From contig CM054143.1 in NCBI GenBank assembly GCA_028751875.1, forward strand, positions 69,493,219 through 69,557,218: a DNA stretch of 64,000 nt, in the 5' to 3' direction. The stretch's first letter is position 1. Each line of letters opens with the position of its first letter. The notes under the pieces were generated by a model. That model was not told where the DNA came from, ran no database searches, and saw only the letters and a list, made by a program, of their open reading frames with translations. The position numbers and the translations under genes are program-made. The stretch is from Rapana venosa (Eukaryota > Mollusca > Gastropoda > Neogastropoda > Muricidae). This document shows positions 10,440 through 21,714 of the stretch, in pieces.

Positions 10440-12200
10440 GATCGGGGATTTCATTCCAAAGTTTACCTCCTGAATAAATTAAAGAAGACATGAAGAGATC
10501 AGTTCTTGGTCGTGGATAAACAGTAATACTTTTGCCTCGAACATTATTTACAAAAAAACTTGTTGTGAAGATAGGTGGCGCAAGATTATACATAATTTTT
10601 GTACATGAACACCCTTTGTTAAAACGACATCTTAGATGGAAGGGAAGAATATTAATTTTCCTTGTAATCTTTTAAACTTCCAAGGTTGTTGATTTAAAAG
10701 CACTAATTTTAAAGAACGTCTATACAAACTTTCTAATCGCTTTAAGACAATTTTTACTGGCTAAACCCCAGCATGTGGAAGCATAATCTATGTCAGGCTG
10801 TATATAAGCATGAAAAAATAGTTTGCGGGTATGTTGATCAAGCAAAAGTTTTTTCTATTGAGCTAAAAAGATTTTCTGGGCTAACTTTTTAGACAAATTT
10901 GAAAGATGACTAAACCAAGGACAAATTGTTATCAATATTTAACCCAAGCAATTATGAGAATCCACTTCTTCCCAAGTGTGTATTTGTAAATTTTAAGATC
11001 AGGTACTTCAACTTAATTTTTTGGGTCGCTTTTGTCTGGTTGTAATTAGCATAAATTTAGATTTTCCCCAGGATGGAGAGCCATATGGTTAAGTTCAGAC
11101 CAATAAACAAGTTTATCAATATCTTTTTGCAATTCAAAACAAAGCGAACTTGCATCCTTACCTTTATTATGGATCGTGTATCATCAGCAAATAGTTCACA
11201 TGAGGTGGAAACGTTCAGTGGAAGATCATTTACATAAACTAAAAATAAAATGGGACCTAAAACTGATCCCTGTGGAACTCCAAAATTTTATAGGCATAAA
11301 GGGGGAGGTAACACAATCTCGGTATACTGCTTGTCGTCTATTACCTGAAAGGACGATATAAGTCCAACTGATTCAGAACATAAACCATACATGTCACTTT
11401 TTAATAAAAAGAGCATGATCAATAGTGTCAAATGCCTTAGTAAAATCTACAAAATGGCTCCTGATAACTTTTGTTTTTAAATGTTTCCATGCCATTTTTC
11501 TATGAGATTTGTGAGAAGAGTATGACAGGAATGGTTCCTCCTGAATCCACTCTGGTTTTGGTGAAATAAATCATATTTTGATAAAGTGAGATTGAAGGTT
11601 GCTCTTAAGGTGTTTTTCAAGGGGCTTAGACAACGTAGACAGAATAGAGATAGGTCTAAAATTTTGAGGGATCATTTGGGTCGCCAGATTTAAAGAGTTT
11701 TTAAATTTTGGCATCTTTAAATGCTTGGGGGAAGCGGGAAATTTTTCTACACAGAGGATATAAATATATGTATATTTTTCAGAATTATGGAGCAGAGATC
11801 TTTAAAATTCTACTGTCAATGTCATCGAAGCCCCGGCGATTTTGACTGTTTTAATAGCACAGTTCTTTGTATACCTCATGTACACCAATAAACCCAAATT
11901 TCAACGCAGTAATTTTTTCTTGAATTAAAAAAATCTTTTAATGCAAGCAAATTGTTACATTTTGTATAGTCTACAGGAACAACTGTTCTCCTACTGGGGT
12001 GAAATATTTATTGATACTTATAGCTGATAAGTTGCAAGAAGGTGAAACAGATACCGATGCTTACCAGACATTTTGTTTATGGCTTTCCAGAGTGATTTAG
12101 TGTCCTTTTTAGATGATATAAGATCACTGAAATATTCTTTTTGCAGCTCTTTTCATTGCTTTTATCTTATTTCGTTGTTTCCTGAAATTGTCATCTCTGC
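10440..12200 (-). pseudogene. LINE reverse transcriptase remnant
   Basis: On the minus strand the polymerase motifs appear in order but in shifting frames. A VDFTKAFDTIDHAL-type box A lies near 11,455-11,415. [20 protein letters not shown] lies near 11,285-11,225. FADDT, the catalytic Asp pair, lies near 11,190-11,170. A fingers-domain match to the family phrase that includes SKPLEKHL lies near 11,640. A thumb and C-terminal region follow to about 10,440. Stops and frameshifts are frequent. The style is CR1/Jockey superfamily. It is a retroelement relic, not a host gene. Confidence 0.85.
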
Positions 12201-12249
12201 CTGTTGATCTTAGCAGAAATCTCGGATGAAATAGCTGCATTAATTTCGT

Positions 12250-13110
12250 CAGTAACCAAGCTGGTTTTTCTTTAAATTTGACACGTTCTTTTTGAGTGGT
12301 GCGTGCTTGTCATAGACAGACAGAAACATTTTGTACCAAGCAGCAAGAGCTTCGTTTTGGATCATTGTACTGATACACCTCAGAAAAATTGGCCAGACAT
12401 AAATCATACAGAAACTGTTCAATACGAAACGATTTGTAATTTCCCTAAAAGAAATACATTTGTGTCGACATATAGGGATTTTGGCACCCTTTTTGGACCA
12501 AGTTAAACAAACAGAAAATGATCACTAAGTCCAAACACAGGCACAGACGTTTCTATTTATGTTAGTAGTTTAGTAACATATATGTGATCGATAGTGTTTC
12601 AGAAGACACCATTTTCCTTGTTGGGGTATTGATTAATTGTGAAAGGTTATATGATTCGTAAAGGTTTTTCCATTTATTGTGAGGTTACATAAGTCAATAT
12701 TAAAATCACTAGCAAGATTAATTTGTCGAATAGCTCGAAACGTCGTCCATCTTTCAAAACGATCAAACCATTCAATTCGTTCATCGGGGTTTCTATATAA
12801 GAAGCCAACCACATTGGTGCAGACCCTTTTAAATGGATTTGTAGCCATATACATTCAATTCCATTTTTGTCAAAATCACTAAACCTGTTTTGAATTAACA
12901 GACTGATGTACATATGCTATCGTCCTGTTTCCAGTCTTGCTTTTGCATCCCTTCTAATGACATAGTATCCTGGAACTGAAACTGTTTTAAATTGACACAA
13001 CATCAGACAAACGAGATTCTGAAAAACAAAAGACATAAAAACAATTATCAGCATTAGAAAGAATGGGATGAATATCAGATAACTTTTTTTCAGCAGGTGG
13101 ACAAGCATTC
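12250..13110 (-). pseudogene. LINE apurinic-type endonuclease remnant
   Basis: The minus strand shows an exonuclease-endonuclease-phosphatase domain in broken frames. An N-terminal FCFSESRLSD phrase lies near 13,030. A VGFLYRNPDERIEWFDRF phrase lies near 12,800, and ASDFNIDL, equivalent to the GDFN catalytic motif with Gly replaced, near 12,714-12,691. A linker reading YDKHAPLKK lies near 12,290. It sits directly upstream, in element order, of the reverse transcriptase. Confidence 0.8.
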
Positions 13111-13589
13111 AGATAACCTGCTTTAAAGCCAAATTTGGTTAACCAGCTTCGTGCATTAAATTATTTCCCCATTTTATTGCTATATTACTTTACGTCCAAA
13201 ACAGACCCAACGCTTTACTCACAGAACAATATAATTTTACAGGCTTCAATTGTCGTCACAACCCCACTTTTCACGACCTCACCCCCACCAAAAATTTAAA
13301 CGGAATAGTTTGAAAGAAGAAGAAGAAAAAAATATGCAACAAAATATTAGAATAAAAAACAATAATACCACAAAGGGGAAAGACAATGTAAGAAAATACA
13401 AATGCAATATATAACCCAAGAACAAACGTTAATCACGTGCCACCATACACATGGAATTGTGGCAGAGTGTATGTCAGAAGCAAAACTGATAACTCTGCAG
13501 GTCTTCATTCCCCGTCCCCCAGTCCGCGTGGTCTTGTGGCCTACATAACAATACACACCCGCTCGAAAAACAAACATGCACGTGCGTGC

Positions 13590-13652
13590 GCGTGCGCCAC
13601 ACACACACACACACACACACACAAAACACACACAAACACACACACAGTGATT
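13590..13652. repeat. (CA)n microsatellite
   Basis: Short CA array with AAACACA interruptions inside the LINE. Confidence 0.9.
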
Positions 13653-13689
13653 AAAAGGAGGCAAATGGGTCAGTCAGATGACCAAAACT

Positions 13690-16500
13690 GATTTATCTAT
13701 GACCAAGCTGAACTACCAGCTGTGATGCCAGTCCATCAGCTGCTGCACGTATTGGCCAGCAGCAGCAGGTGAGGAGGAGGAGGAGGGATCCAGGCCCGTT
13801 GTCAGGGCTGTACAGCGGGGGAGGATTCATCCCAGGAGGAGCAAACCCCATGGGCAAGTTGGCCTGTTCTCTGCAAGATGTCCCCTGCGTGGACAACATC
13901 AGGCTGAAGATAGTGGTACGGCAACCTGGGACAGGGACATCTGGAGCCAGTAACTAGGTTCGGAAGTGGGGAAGGGAAATGTGACGGAAATGGGGGAAGT
14001 GGGAAGAGTGGTCGTGTATCTCCACCAAACTGGGACTGACTTCTTTCCTCTGGAAATGCCACATCCCCAGTAGATTCTGGAGCTCTAGATCCCTGTGAGG
14101 AATCTTGGGGATAATCATTTTTGTTCAGTGTCCCCTGGCCATTTCTTCTTGAGGTTAATGGTGAAAGTCATCCATTGGGGTTAGCGGCATGTCTGAGTTT
14201 CTGGTTTTTTTGAACAGTTTTGAATGCAGTTCTATTGTCAGGATAGTTTCTGACCCCGATGTTTCCATGTCCATAAGGAGGGTGACGATCATGATACCTG
14301 TGCTTACTAATAAAGGGCCCCATGATGTCAGTGGTTCTTGCGATCGTAAGTGTGGAGGCTGGGGGAGAATCTGTTTAAAGTTCACTGCCAAACGGGCGTT
14401 CCCTTAGAAATGGGATGAATCACATCTCTGTCAGAGCCTGTCGGGAGCACCATTTTACAGTGACAAAAGTTCTGAAATTGTCTATCATGTCAACCTGCAT
14501 GCTTGTCAGCTGTATAGAGGTTTCTATTAGAAGGTGCAAAATTTAATTGTTTAGTTCGTGTCTTCCTCGAGCAGGAACAATGGAACTGAGGGGAATGTAA
14601 GCTTTGGAAAACAGTTCTTGCACAATGAAATAAGTTCACTCCAGACCTGAGAGGAAATAGGCCCTCTAGGACAATCATTGACGCCTGCGTGGATGATAAC
14701 TGTGCGAATTTGATCATGTTTGGCTAAATCATGTAACCAGCGGATTATATCTAAAACAGAAAGCCTGGGTGCAAAATCTGAACAACCTATTTTGCATTTC
14801 TAACCTTTTAGGATCTATGTGCCTTATGACTGAATCGCCAATAAGTACAGATGTCGCCTCAGCAGGGATAGTCAGTTTTTTGAATGTTTGTTCCACAGTT
14901 TTCTCAGTATCTGTTACCTTTTGTGATGTTTCATATTGAAATGAGCTGATGGCTTTTGATGAAGCAGAGAATTCTTTTTGGAGATGTAAATCATGTTTTA
15001 TATCTTCAGAGGTATCCCTTGCCCCTGGCTTGGTCAGAAAGAGGTTGAAAAAAGATTTGTCACAGATACATTGACAATATCATATTTTTTTTATTATTTT
15101 CAGCACTGACAGCATGTGGGTTTTGGAATTATCAGACTTTTGTCTTTTACTAGGGGGTGTTCATGTGAGGAAATGTTGGAGAATCCTTGGAAACCACTCC
15201 AATTCCCATTAGGTCTTTAGGGATTTTGTCCATTTCCCTCTGTGGAGAAGGATCACACTGTGTATACACATTCTTTCCTGGGCATGGTTTCTGTTTTGTT
15301 TGTTTTAACTGGGGGGATATTGAACCAAGACAGGATTTTAAGTATGGTTTTTTTTTTGGTCAGATTGGTTATGAAGTTGCATGCTTGAGACTGTACTTCT
15401 TAAATCACTAATCACTGACTGCAAGGATTCTACTCTGAGGTCAACAAAGGTGTTTCAGTTCATTTTTAATAGAGACCTTTTAAAACTTGCAGTCTAGACA
15501 AAAGGGTATTATCAATTCCGACTGACTATTCAGTATCAAGTCAAGACTTTTTCTATGATCTGCAGTTTACAAAGAGTGTCTTGCTCCCATATGAGATGGG
15601 GACAAGGGGTTTGTCTCGATAGCGTTTAGCTGATTTTGCAGGTTTGGAGTTTTGGGTTTAGAGTACTTTGTGCCCTTGTTCTCCAAATAGCTTGTGGAAA
15701 GGAGATTCCAGTAAAATCCGAAACACACTGGTTACACATTCTATTAGAAACATTAAACATCCTCTGTCTCACCCGAGTTTTACTGGGTTTCCCTTTGTAA
15801 AGGTTGTTTGGGAATGGGAGATACCCGTGAAAGATCACTCATGTGCTCAAGCATGCTTTGTCATCAACAGCAAAGTCCCTATGGTTTAAAAGGGGGGGGG
15901 GGAGGGAGGATGAGTGCCTTCACTCTGACCACACACGGGAGTGGACAGCAAGATGTCACTACCATCATCTGTTAGGAATGTAAATGGAGCAAAATAAGAG
16001 CTCTTTTTTTAGTTTTAGTAAATTTATCGTTAATACAATAGTCAGCTACTATTCCTTTAAAACTTCACATTCTCTTTCGTCCCACTGCTTGCAGTCTACA
16101 AACCCTTGGCACAAAAAAGTGCCTGTGCTTTGACGTGGAAAGTACAGTGAGAGAGTCACACGTTTAGATCCGTGATAGTAAATGCGGGTGACGGATTTAG
16201 CTAGGGCCCGTGGTATGGGCTCATCAAATCCACATAGAAAGGGAAAGAGAGTTCTCTTTAAGGTCATAGTCTTCTCTGTCTATTTGGGCTGAGTCACTGT
16301 TAACTGATGCATAGCGGTAAAAAAGAGAGTTTCTCCAGGTAACAATTTTCTTGTCAGAGCAAGAAAAAGTCTTTTGTAAGCAGTCCAAGGTGGGCTGTAA
16401 TTTTCTATCTGATATAGAAGGGGTGCTGTTTATTGCCCTGATCTATGACATGGCAGTTCTTTCACAATGAACAGTGCTACCAGTCATTAGTTTAAGCAAG
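13690..16500 (-). pseudogene. LINE ORF1 remnant with SGNH-esterase-like domain
   Basis: The clearest part is an esterase-like module on the minus strand. TSVLIGDSVIRHIDPKRL near 14,860-14,800 carries the GDS nucleophile block. VIIHAGVNDC near 14,706-14,670 carries the GxND block. Before it, near 14,990-14,880, is a polar, likely helical stretch. After it, toward 13,800, comes a Pro/Gly-rich tail. Farther upstream (about 15,830-15,640) a Cys-containing segment could be a zinc-finger remnant, but this is uncertain. Esterase-like ORF1 proteins are known from CR1/L2-type LINEs. Frames are disrupted throughout. Confidence 0.7.
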
Positions 16501-16520
16501 CCAACATCGCTGGACAGGGA

Positions 16521-16925
16521 CCCAGGGACATGTTAATTTTTTTACATCATTCACCTTACCTTTTTGGTGCAGCTGTTTAACCCCTCCATCCAGCATCACA
16601 CTAGTTGCCAGCTGCACGTGCAGATTCGCAATCAACTTCGTCACACCACACACAAGCTTTTTTTTTTTTCTTTTCTTTTCTTTTGGTGAACAATCTTCAG
16701 ATTAATTTACCATCACTGTTTCCTTCATTGCTTCATTTGAAATTATCAAATGATTAAGCATTAATTACGGTCAATACCTGATGCCTAGGCCAAAACTGTT
16801 AATACTTTCAGGTTGACGTAACACTCACAAAGATGTATGCAAAAAATCACACTGATAACTGTCCTCAATCACTCGAAAATGGGCACAACTTGCAGAGCAA
16901 TCAAGACACGTCTTGCCTTGTCGAA
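16521..16925. other. Possible LINE 5' UTR or flank
   Basis: About 400 bases without a recognisable frame, including a (TTTTC)n run near 16,668-16,683. It may include the 5' UTR of the minus-strand LINE. No boundary could be fixed. Confidence 0.4.
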
Positions 16926-17029
16926 AGAGAGAGAGAGAGAAAGTGAGGTGGGTGGGGGGTGAAAGACGGGCAAAGGGGAACCTGGGTGTGTTGTGTCAGT
17001 TTCAGGAAGTTAGTCATGGCCTGTTCAGC

Positions 17030-17285
17030 TTGTGTGTGTGTGTGGTGTGTGTTGTGTGTGTGTGTTGTGTGTTGTGTGTGTGTGTTTTGTTGTGAGGGTT
17101 GTGTGTGGTTGTGTGACAGCGTGAGTGTCTTTTGTGTTGGGGTGTGTTTGTGTGAAATGCATGTGTGTGAGTGTGTGTGTGTGATATTGTATTATGTGTG
17201 TGACTGCATACATGTGTGTGTGACTGCATGTGTGTGAGTGTGTTTGTGTGACTGCATTTTGGTGGCGCGCGTGCGCTCGCGGCGC
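17030..17285. repeat. Interrupted GT microsatellite
   Basis: GT runs are broken by TTGT, GACTGCAT and GCGC words. The phrase GTGTGACTGCAT occurs three times between 17,195 and 17,257. Confidence 0.9.
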
Positions 17286-17945
17286 GCACACATAATAAAA
17301 GAAACTGAGCCGGAACCAAAGAACTGCTTAGGCTCACTGACCTCACTGTGAACTAAATGGCAAAAGTTTGGTATAAGAAATGGGAAAAAAGTGTCATAAA
17401 ATCTTTAACACTCCTGAGTACCTTGTGTCTGGAAAAGATAGACTTTAAAAAAAGTTGTCAAAAACTGTAATTATAGGGATTTTTTTTCCCTCTAATTAGG
17501 GTTTCACAACTTTTATCTGCAGTAATTTTTCCTCTTCTGCCTAAGCAGGACCCCTGACATGTGAAAAGGGGTGACTTCAAAACATGAGGTTTAACATCAG
17601 AACGTGTACATACCGCTCTGTCGTGACCTTTCGCTATGTTTGGAAAAGCACAACACACAGCACAAAACATCACAGAACTGCAGAAATCAGTACAGAGTTG
17701 TCAAAGGGGAAAAGTGTGTCAGTCATAGTAAAAACCACACCCCAAACTGACAAGGAAAAGAGGACAGTAAGACTGACAGAAGAGTACATGGCACATAATA
17801 AATTTGTTGATAGAGAAAGTATGCAGAAGGTCAAATATTGAAAAGTCATGAAAAACAAGTAAAAAAATTGGGCATTAATTTAACCAAGAACTAATGGCCA
17901 TGGAAATATGTAAATTCAGCTAACTGTTGCAATAGTCAGTGGTGC
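17286..17945. other. Non-repetitive stretch without a recognised gene
   Basis: About 650 bases of mixed composition. A frame of 85 codons at 17,584-17,841 on the plus strand begins with ATG, but I recognise no domain and see no splice or promoter support. Confidence 0.5.
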
Positions 17946-17946
17946 T

Positions 17947-18056
17947 TTCTCTCCCCCTCTCTCTCTCTCTCTCTCTCTCTCTCCCGCTCTCTCTCCCGCT
18001 CTCTCTTTCTCTCTCTATATATAACTCTGTCCGCGCGCTCTCTCTCTCTCGCTCCG

Positions 18057-18097
<41 letters not shown>

Positions 18098-18124
18098 CAC
18101 ACACACACACACACACCACACACA
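17947..18124. repeat. (CT)n array followed by (CA)n array
   Basis: CTCTCT runs to about 18,055 are followed by CACACA to 18,124. Confidence 0.95.
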
Positions 18125-18629
18125 TTTAAAAATAACATTATTGTAATCTTATTTGACTTTGCTTGCTTGGATAGTTATTGTGTGAATATTTCATTTTTAA
18201 AAAAGCGCTATTTGAAAAAATATGAGCGCATAAAAAGCACACGTTTGCTGGGTGGAGGAGGGGAGGGGGGAGGTCATTGAGGGAAATTTTCAGTAATGAC
18301 GAATGCCTAGGGTTTTTCTAACGTTTGTTCCTGTAGCTTTTTTATTATCTAGAGTATAAACGTGAAAAAATGGATGAAACGGTGGGGTGAAGTAATTTTT
18401 TGTGTCCTGACGTTTTTATGGTTTTCTTTTTTTAATTCTTAAAACATTTTTTATTTAAATGTGGTGTGGACGTGAGCGCGCACGCGCTCAGGTGTGCATG
18501 AGTATGTGTGTGCGTGTATATGTATATGTGGTAATTTGTATTTTCAATGTATGTCCTTATCGATTTTTTCCTTTTTTTTTTAATTTTTTAATTTTTTAAT
18601 TTTTTAATTTTTTTTTTACTGGTCTAATT
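18125..18629. other. AT-rich stretch with GT and T6A2 patches
   Basis: No gene is seen. A GCGCGCACGCGC/GTGT patch lies at 18,475-18,532, and a run of TTTTTTAA repeats lies at about 18,580-18,612. Confidence 0.55.
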
Positions 18630-18785
18630 TAATGGTAAAGGATGCAATAATGTAGTGTCTTAGAATAATCATTACGAAATTTGTTCTTAGATAGATGGCT
18701 TGATGAAAAAAAGCAAATGCATTGCTTATTCAATGTACCATCTGGAAATAAAATTTTGACTTGACTTGACTTGACTTGACTTGAC
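18630..18785 (+). mobile_element. Short retroposon 3' end with (TTGAC)n tail
   Basis: The text runs ACTGGTCTAATTTAATGGTA ... AGATGGCTTGATGAAAAA ... CATCTGGAAATAAAATT and ends in five TTGAC units. Nearly the same 150 bases recur on the minus strand at 58,905-59,052. The terminal 80-90 bases also occur at 25,338-25,425 and 26,615-26,705. An AATAAA hexamer lies just before the pentamer tail, as expected for the 3' end of a LINE or a SINE that borrows a LINE tail. No coding part is attached. CT and CA arrays follow it. Confidence 0.8.
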
Positions 18786-18866
18786 ACACACTCCCTCCTC
18801 CCTCCCTCTTTCTCTCTCTCTCTATCTCTCTCTTTCTGTCGCTCTCTCTCTTTCTTGCTCGTTCAC

Positions 18867-18928
<62 letters not shown>

Positions 18929-19032
18929 ACACACACACACACACCCGTACACACAACCACATGCATGCACGCACGCATGAACCCAGGCATGTGTCTGCAC
19001 GCACACACACTCACACACACACTTGCGCACGT

Positions 19033-19122
<90 letters not shown>
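18786..19122. repeat. (CT)n and long (CA)n arrays
   Basis: CTCCCTCC/CTCTCT sequence passes into two CA arrays, about 18,868-18,943 and 19,035-19,122, separated by CATGCACGCACG words. Frames through them give only HTHTHT or VCVCVC peptides. Confidence 0.95.
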
Positions 19123-19123
<1 letters not shown>

Positions 19124-19693
19124 TCCTTTAAACAGAAAGGTACTTACAGACTGTGCTGGGGGAAGGTTGCTGGAGGCAGCTGAACGAAAGTCCTTCAGTC
19201 CACTATTGTAGGAAAAAACAATCACGAGTACTTCCACACTCCATGAAGACCAGTACAGAGAGGACAGCTGCTGTCTTCACTGTCCTCCACCTCTTCCCTT
19301 TCCATTGTAAACACATCTAAATGCCCACTGCACACTGGTGTGTGTTTCTAATCGCCATCATAAAAAACAACAACAACTGACAATGTCACTGCACTGGAGA
19401 ACCACACAGAAGGCAGGCAGGCAGAATGGTGTGTGCCGTCCCTAAACACTTGGCAGCAAGCTTGGGTCAGGTCCTCTCCCACAACTCTTCGTCCTTTGCC
19501 TGTTGAATCCCTCCACTGGCCAGAACTGCGCAGGCCTCTGTTTTCTGTCCACACATCTCGCACAGTGACTGGTCGTTGTTCTGAACCACTCAGTGACCAG
19601 TCCTGTTGGCTGAGCAAGCATCCTCCATGTCAGTTCCTTCCACTGGCCCTCCCTCACACCTGATGAGCGCCTGACAGTGAGTGTCACAGCCTG

Positions 19694-19726
<33 letters not shown>

Positions 19727-20070
19727 CACTGCCCTCTCCTGCTTCTCCTTCCCTCTCCGGCACCTCTCGCTGCTTTGTCAGATTTCTCTTTTAAATCAGA
19801 ATTTCAATTGAATCCTGTTTTGTGACAGAAAATGTTCTGCAAACTGGTCCACCTTTGTCCCCTCCAAAACACTGTAGCTTCTAGTTTCTCAATAATTGTG
19901 TTAGTCAAAGTCGGGGTCAGAGTTCAACCTCTGTGTTTATGAAGCCGACATCAGCCTTGGTCGATGACCTGTCTGGTCGTGGGAAGATGTCATGGACAGG
20001 CTGACCTGGTGTCTGAACATACAGTCTTGTCAACCCACACTTTCGGCATTTCACATGAACTTTCTGCCTG
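19123..20070. other. Non-repetitive stretch with a (CTG)n run
   Basis: About 950 bases of mixed composition. A run of about ten CTG units lies at 19,695-19,726. Open frames of 70-95 codons exist on both strands, but none shows a recognisable domain or coding-like conservation. Confidence 0.5.
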
Positions 20071-20072
20071 TA

Positions 20073-20565
20073 TCCGTTACACGTTGCCTTCCACTGTTTA
20101 CACATGTAGCATGTCATCATTTGCTGTTACTTTGTGGTCACTGTTTACACACGTTAACAGCTCCTCCCACTGTTTACACATGTAACATGTCATCTTTTGC
20201 TGTTACTTTATGGTCACTCTTTACACACGTTAACAGCTCCTCCCACTGTTTACACATGTAGCATGTCATCATTTGCTGTTACTTTGTGGTCACTGTTTAC
20301 ACACGTTAACAGCTCCTCCCGCTGTTGACACATGTAGCATGTCATCTTTGGCTGTTACTTTATGGTCACTATTTACACACGTTAACAGCTCCTCCCGCTG
20401 TTGACACATGTAGCATGTCATCTTTTGCTGTTACTTTGTGGTCACTATTTGCACACGTTAACAGCTCCTCCCGCTGTTGACACATGTAACATGTCATCTT
20501 TTGCTGTTACTTTGTGGTCACTATTTGCACACGTTAACAGCTCCTCCCGCTGTTGACACAGGTAT
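20073..20565. repeat. 76-bp tandem minisatellite, about six copies
   Basis: The word ATGTCATC recurs at 20,111, 20,187, 20,263, 20,339, 20,415 and 20,491, exactly 76 bases apart each time. Each unit contains TGTTTACACATGTAGC, then TTGCTGTTACTTTGTGGTCA, then a second TTTACACACGTTAACAGC and CTCCTCCC. The two TGTTTACACA starts split the unit into parts of about 47 and 29 bases, so the unit itself looks like an older internal duplication. Later copies change TTTACACA to TTGACACA and TTTGCACA, which shows a gradient along the array. Because 76 is not a multiple of three, no conserved peptide repeat can be coded. Confidence 0.95.
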
Positions 20566-20764
20566 CAAGGCTTGCTGCTGTTTCTGCTGTTGCACATCGT
20601 CTCCCCCTGTTACTGTGTGGTGCCTTTAAACACGTCACACATCACAGACACTGGTCACTGTCAGTGGCTGGCCACACACGACTTCCTAGCCCCTGACCCC
20701 AACAGTGATGACATAGACAGCAGCAGACGTCACGTGCACAAGGTCAGCCATGATTGTTCCTGCA
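20566..20764 (+). other. Possible orphan exon
   Basis: The plus frame through 20,640-20,740 reads GHCQWLATHDFLAPDPNSDD followed by a short Asp/Ser/Arg/His stretch. It is preceded by a CACATCACAG|AC acceptor-like junction and ends at an AAG|GTCAGC donor-like junction near 20,742. The peptide is not low complexity, unlike most frames nearby. I do not recognise the protein, so this is only a candidate. Confidence 0.25.
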
Positions 20765-20875
20765 AGTCAAGTCAAAATGATCTTTATTGAGGGTAAAAGA
20801 TTAAGTTTATACAACTTTTTTTCATCCTGCCCTCACAAAAAAGAGAGAATCAAGAAAATTGACATAGAAAAGCAA
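20765..20875 (-). mobile_element. Retroposon 3' end with (TTGAC)n tail, minus strand
   Basis: Read on the minus strand, a non-simple sequence ends CCCTCAATAAAGATCATTTT followed by TTGACTTGACTTGA. The CTCAATAAA phrase also precedes the different (TTCGAG)n tail at 9290. It belongs to another family than the 18,630 element but shares the pentamer tail. Confidence 0.65.
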
Positions 20876-20937
20876 TCAATGAGCCAGTGGACTGACTGAC
20901 TGAGTGCTAAAGCCTCCACTGACAATCTGGCAAAGCA

Positions 20938-21014
20938 GCACACACACACACATACACAGACACACACACACACAGACACAGACACAGACCACACACACAC
21001 ACACACACACACAG
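20938..21014. repeat. (CA)n microsatellite
   Basis: CA array with CAGACACAGA interruptions. The 3' border abuts a GGCGGCTTCTAG sequence. Confidence 0.95.
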
Positions 21015-21164
21015 GCGGCTTCTAGTTCTGTCATACTGGGACACGTGTGTGGCGCTGAAGCAGACACAACCACAGTCTGCTTTTCCCTGTTCTGCAGTGT
21101 GTTGCTAAAAGAATGTCTGTAGTCTTGTTCTTCTGGCTGTATACTATAATTATGTCTGCTTTAA

Positions 21165-21167
21165 TTA

Positions 21168-21216
<49 letters not shown>

Positions 21217-21307
21217 TGGGGGGGGGGGGGGAGGAGGGTATTTGGGTTTTCGCCCTTGTTGTTTTTACTTTGCTTTTGGTTTATTGTTATTTGTTTTTGT
21301 TTTTTTG

Positions 21308-21343
<36 letters not shown>

Positions 21344-21352
21344 GTTGTGGAT
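21165..21352. repeat. (CTGT)n, (CT)n and two poly-G runs
   Basis: Seven or eight CTGT units pass into CTCTCT and then a run of about 12 G. A second run of about 33 G lies at 21,310-21,342. Homopolymer lengths this great are rarely correct in an assembly, so their exact size is doubtful. Confidence 0.9.
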
Positions 21353-21354
21353 TA

Positions 21355-21652
21355 TTTTTACCTCCCTACCTACCTCCCTTCTTATCTACCTACTACATAC
21401 ATGCATCCTTATCTATCTACCTACCTTCCTACCTACCTCCGTACCTCCCTCCTCCCTAACTACCTCCTCCCTCCCTACTTACCTCCTTCCCTACCTCCTC
21501 ACCTACATACCTACCTATCTCTTAACCTAAATCCCTACCTCCCTCCCTACCTCCTTACCTCCCTCCCTCCCTACCTTCCTACTTACCTCCCTACCTACCT
21601 ACCCCCCTCCCTCCCTACCTCCCTCCCTACCTCCCCACCCCCCAGCAACCAG
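21355..21652. repeat. CTAC/CTCC tetranucleotide array
   Basis: About 300 bases consist of CCTACCTACCTCC-type words with few purines besides A on the plus strand. The frames give Tyr/Leu/Pro/Thr repeats and are not genes. Confidence 0.93.
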
Positions 21653-21714
21653 CCTGGGCCTAGGCACCACTCCCTGTGTCACCACTGTGGGGAGAGAGAG
21701 GCTGGTTTGTGTGC

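Larger units (their letters stand above)
9290..16520 (-). mobile_element. Long decayed non-LTR retrotransposon (CR1/Jockey-like)
   Basis: Read from right to left, the region holds the parts of one LINE in the expected order: ORF1 with an SGNH-esterase-like domain (about 16,500-13,700), an endonuclease domain (about 13,110-12,250), a reverse transcriptase (about 12,200-10,440), and a 3' region ending in (TTCGAG)n at 9290. The length of about 7 kb suggests a nearly full-length copy. All frames are broken by many stops and frameshifts, so it is inactive. An esterase-type ORF1 is known from the CR1/L2 side of the LINE tree, which fits the GVPQGS and FADDT style of the polymerase. The exact 5' end is not visible, and a CA array at 13,590-13,650 interrupts the ORF1-endonuclease spacer. 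Confidence 0.85.

Noticed and set aside
20060..20570. Direct repeats as a CRISPR array
   Set aside because: The 76-bp units are contiguous, with no variable spacers, and the genome is an animal's.
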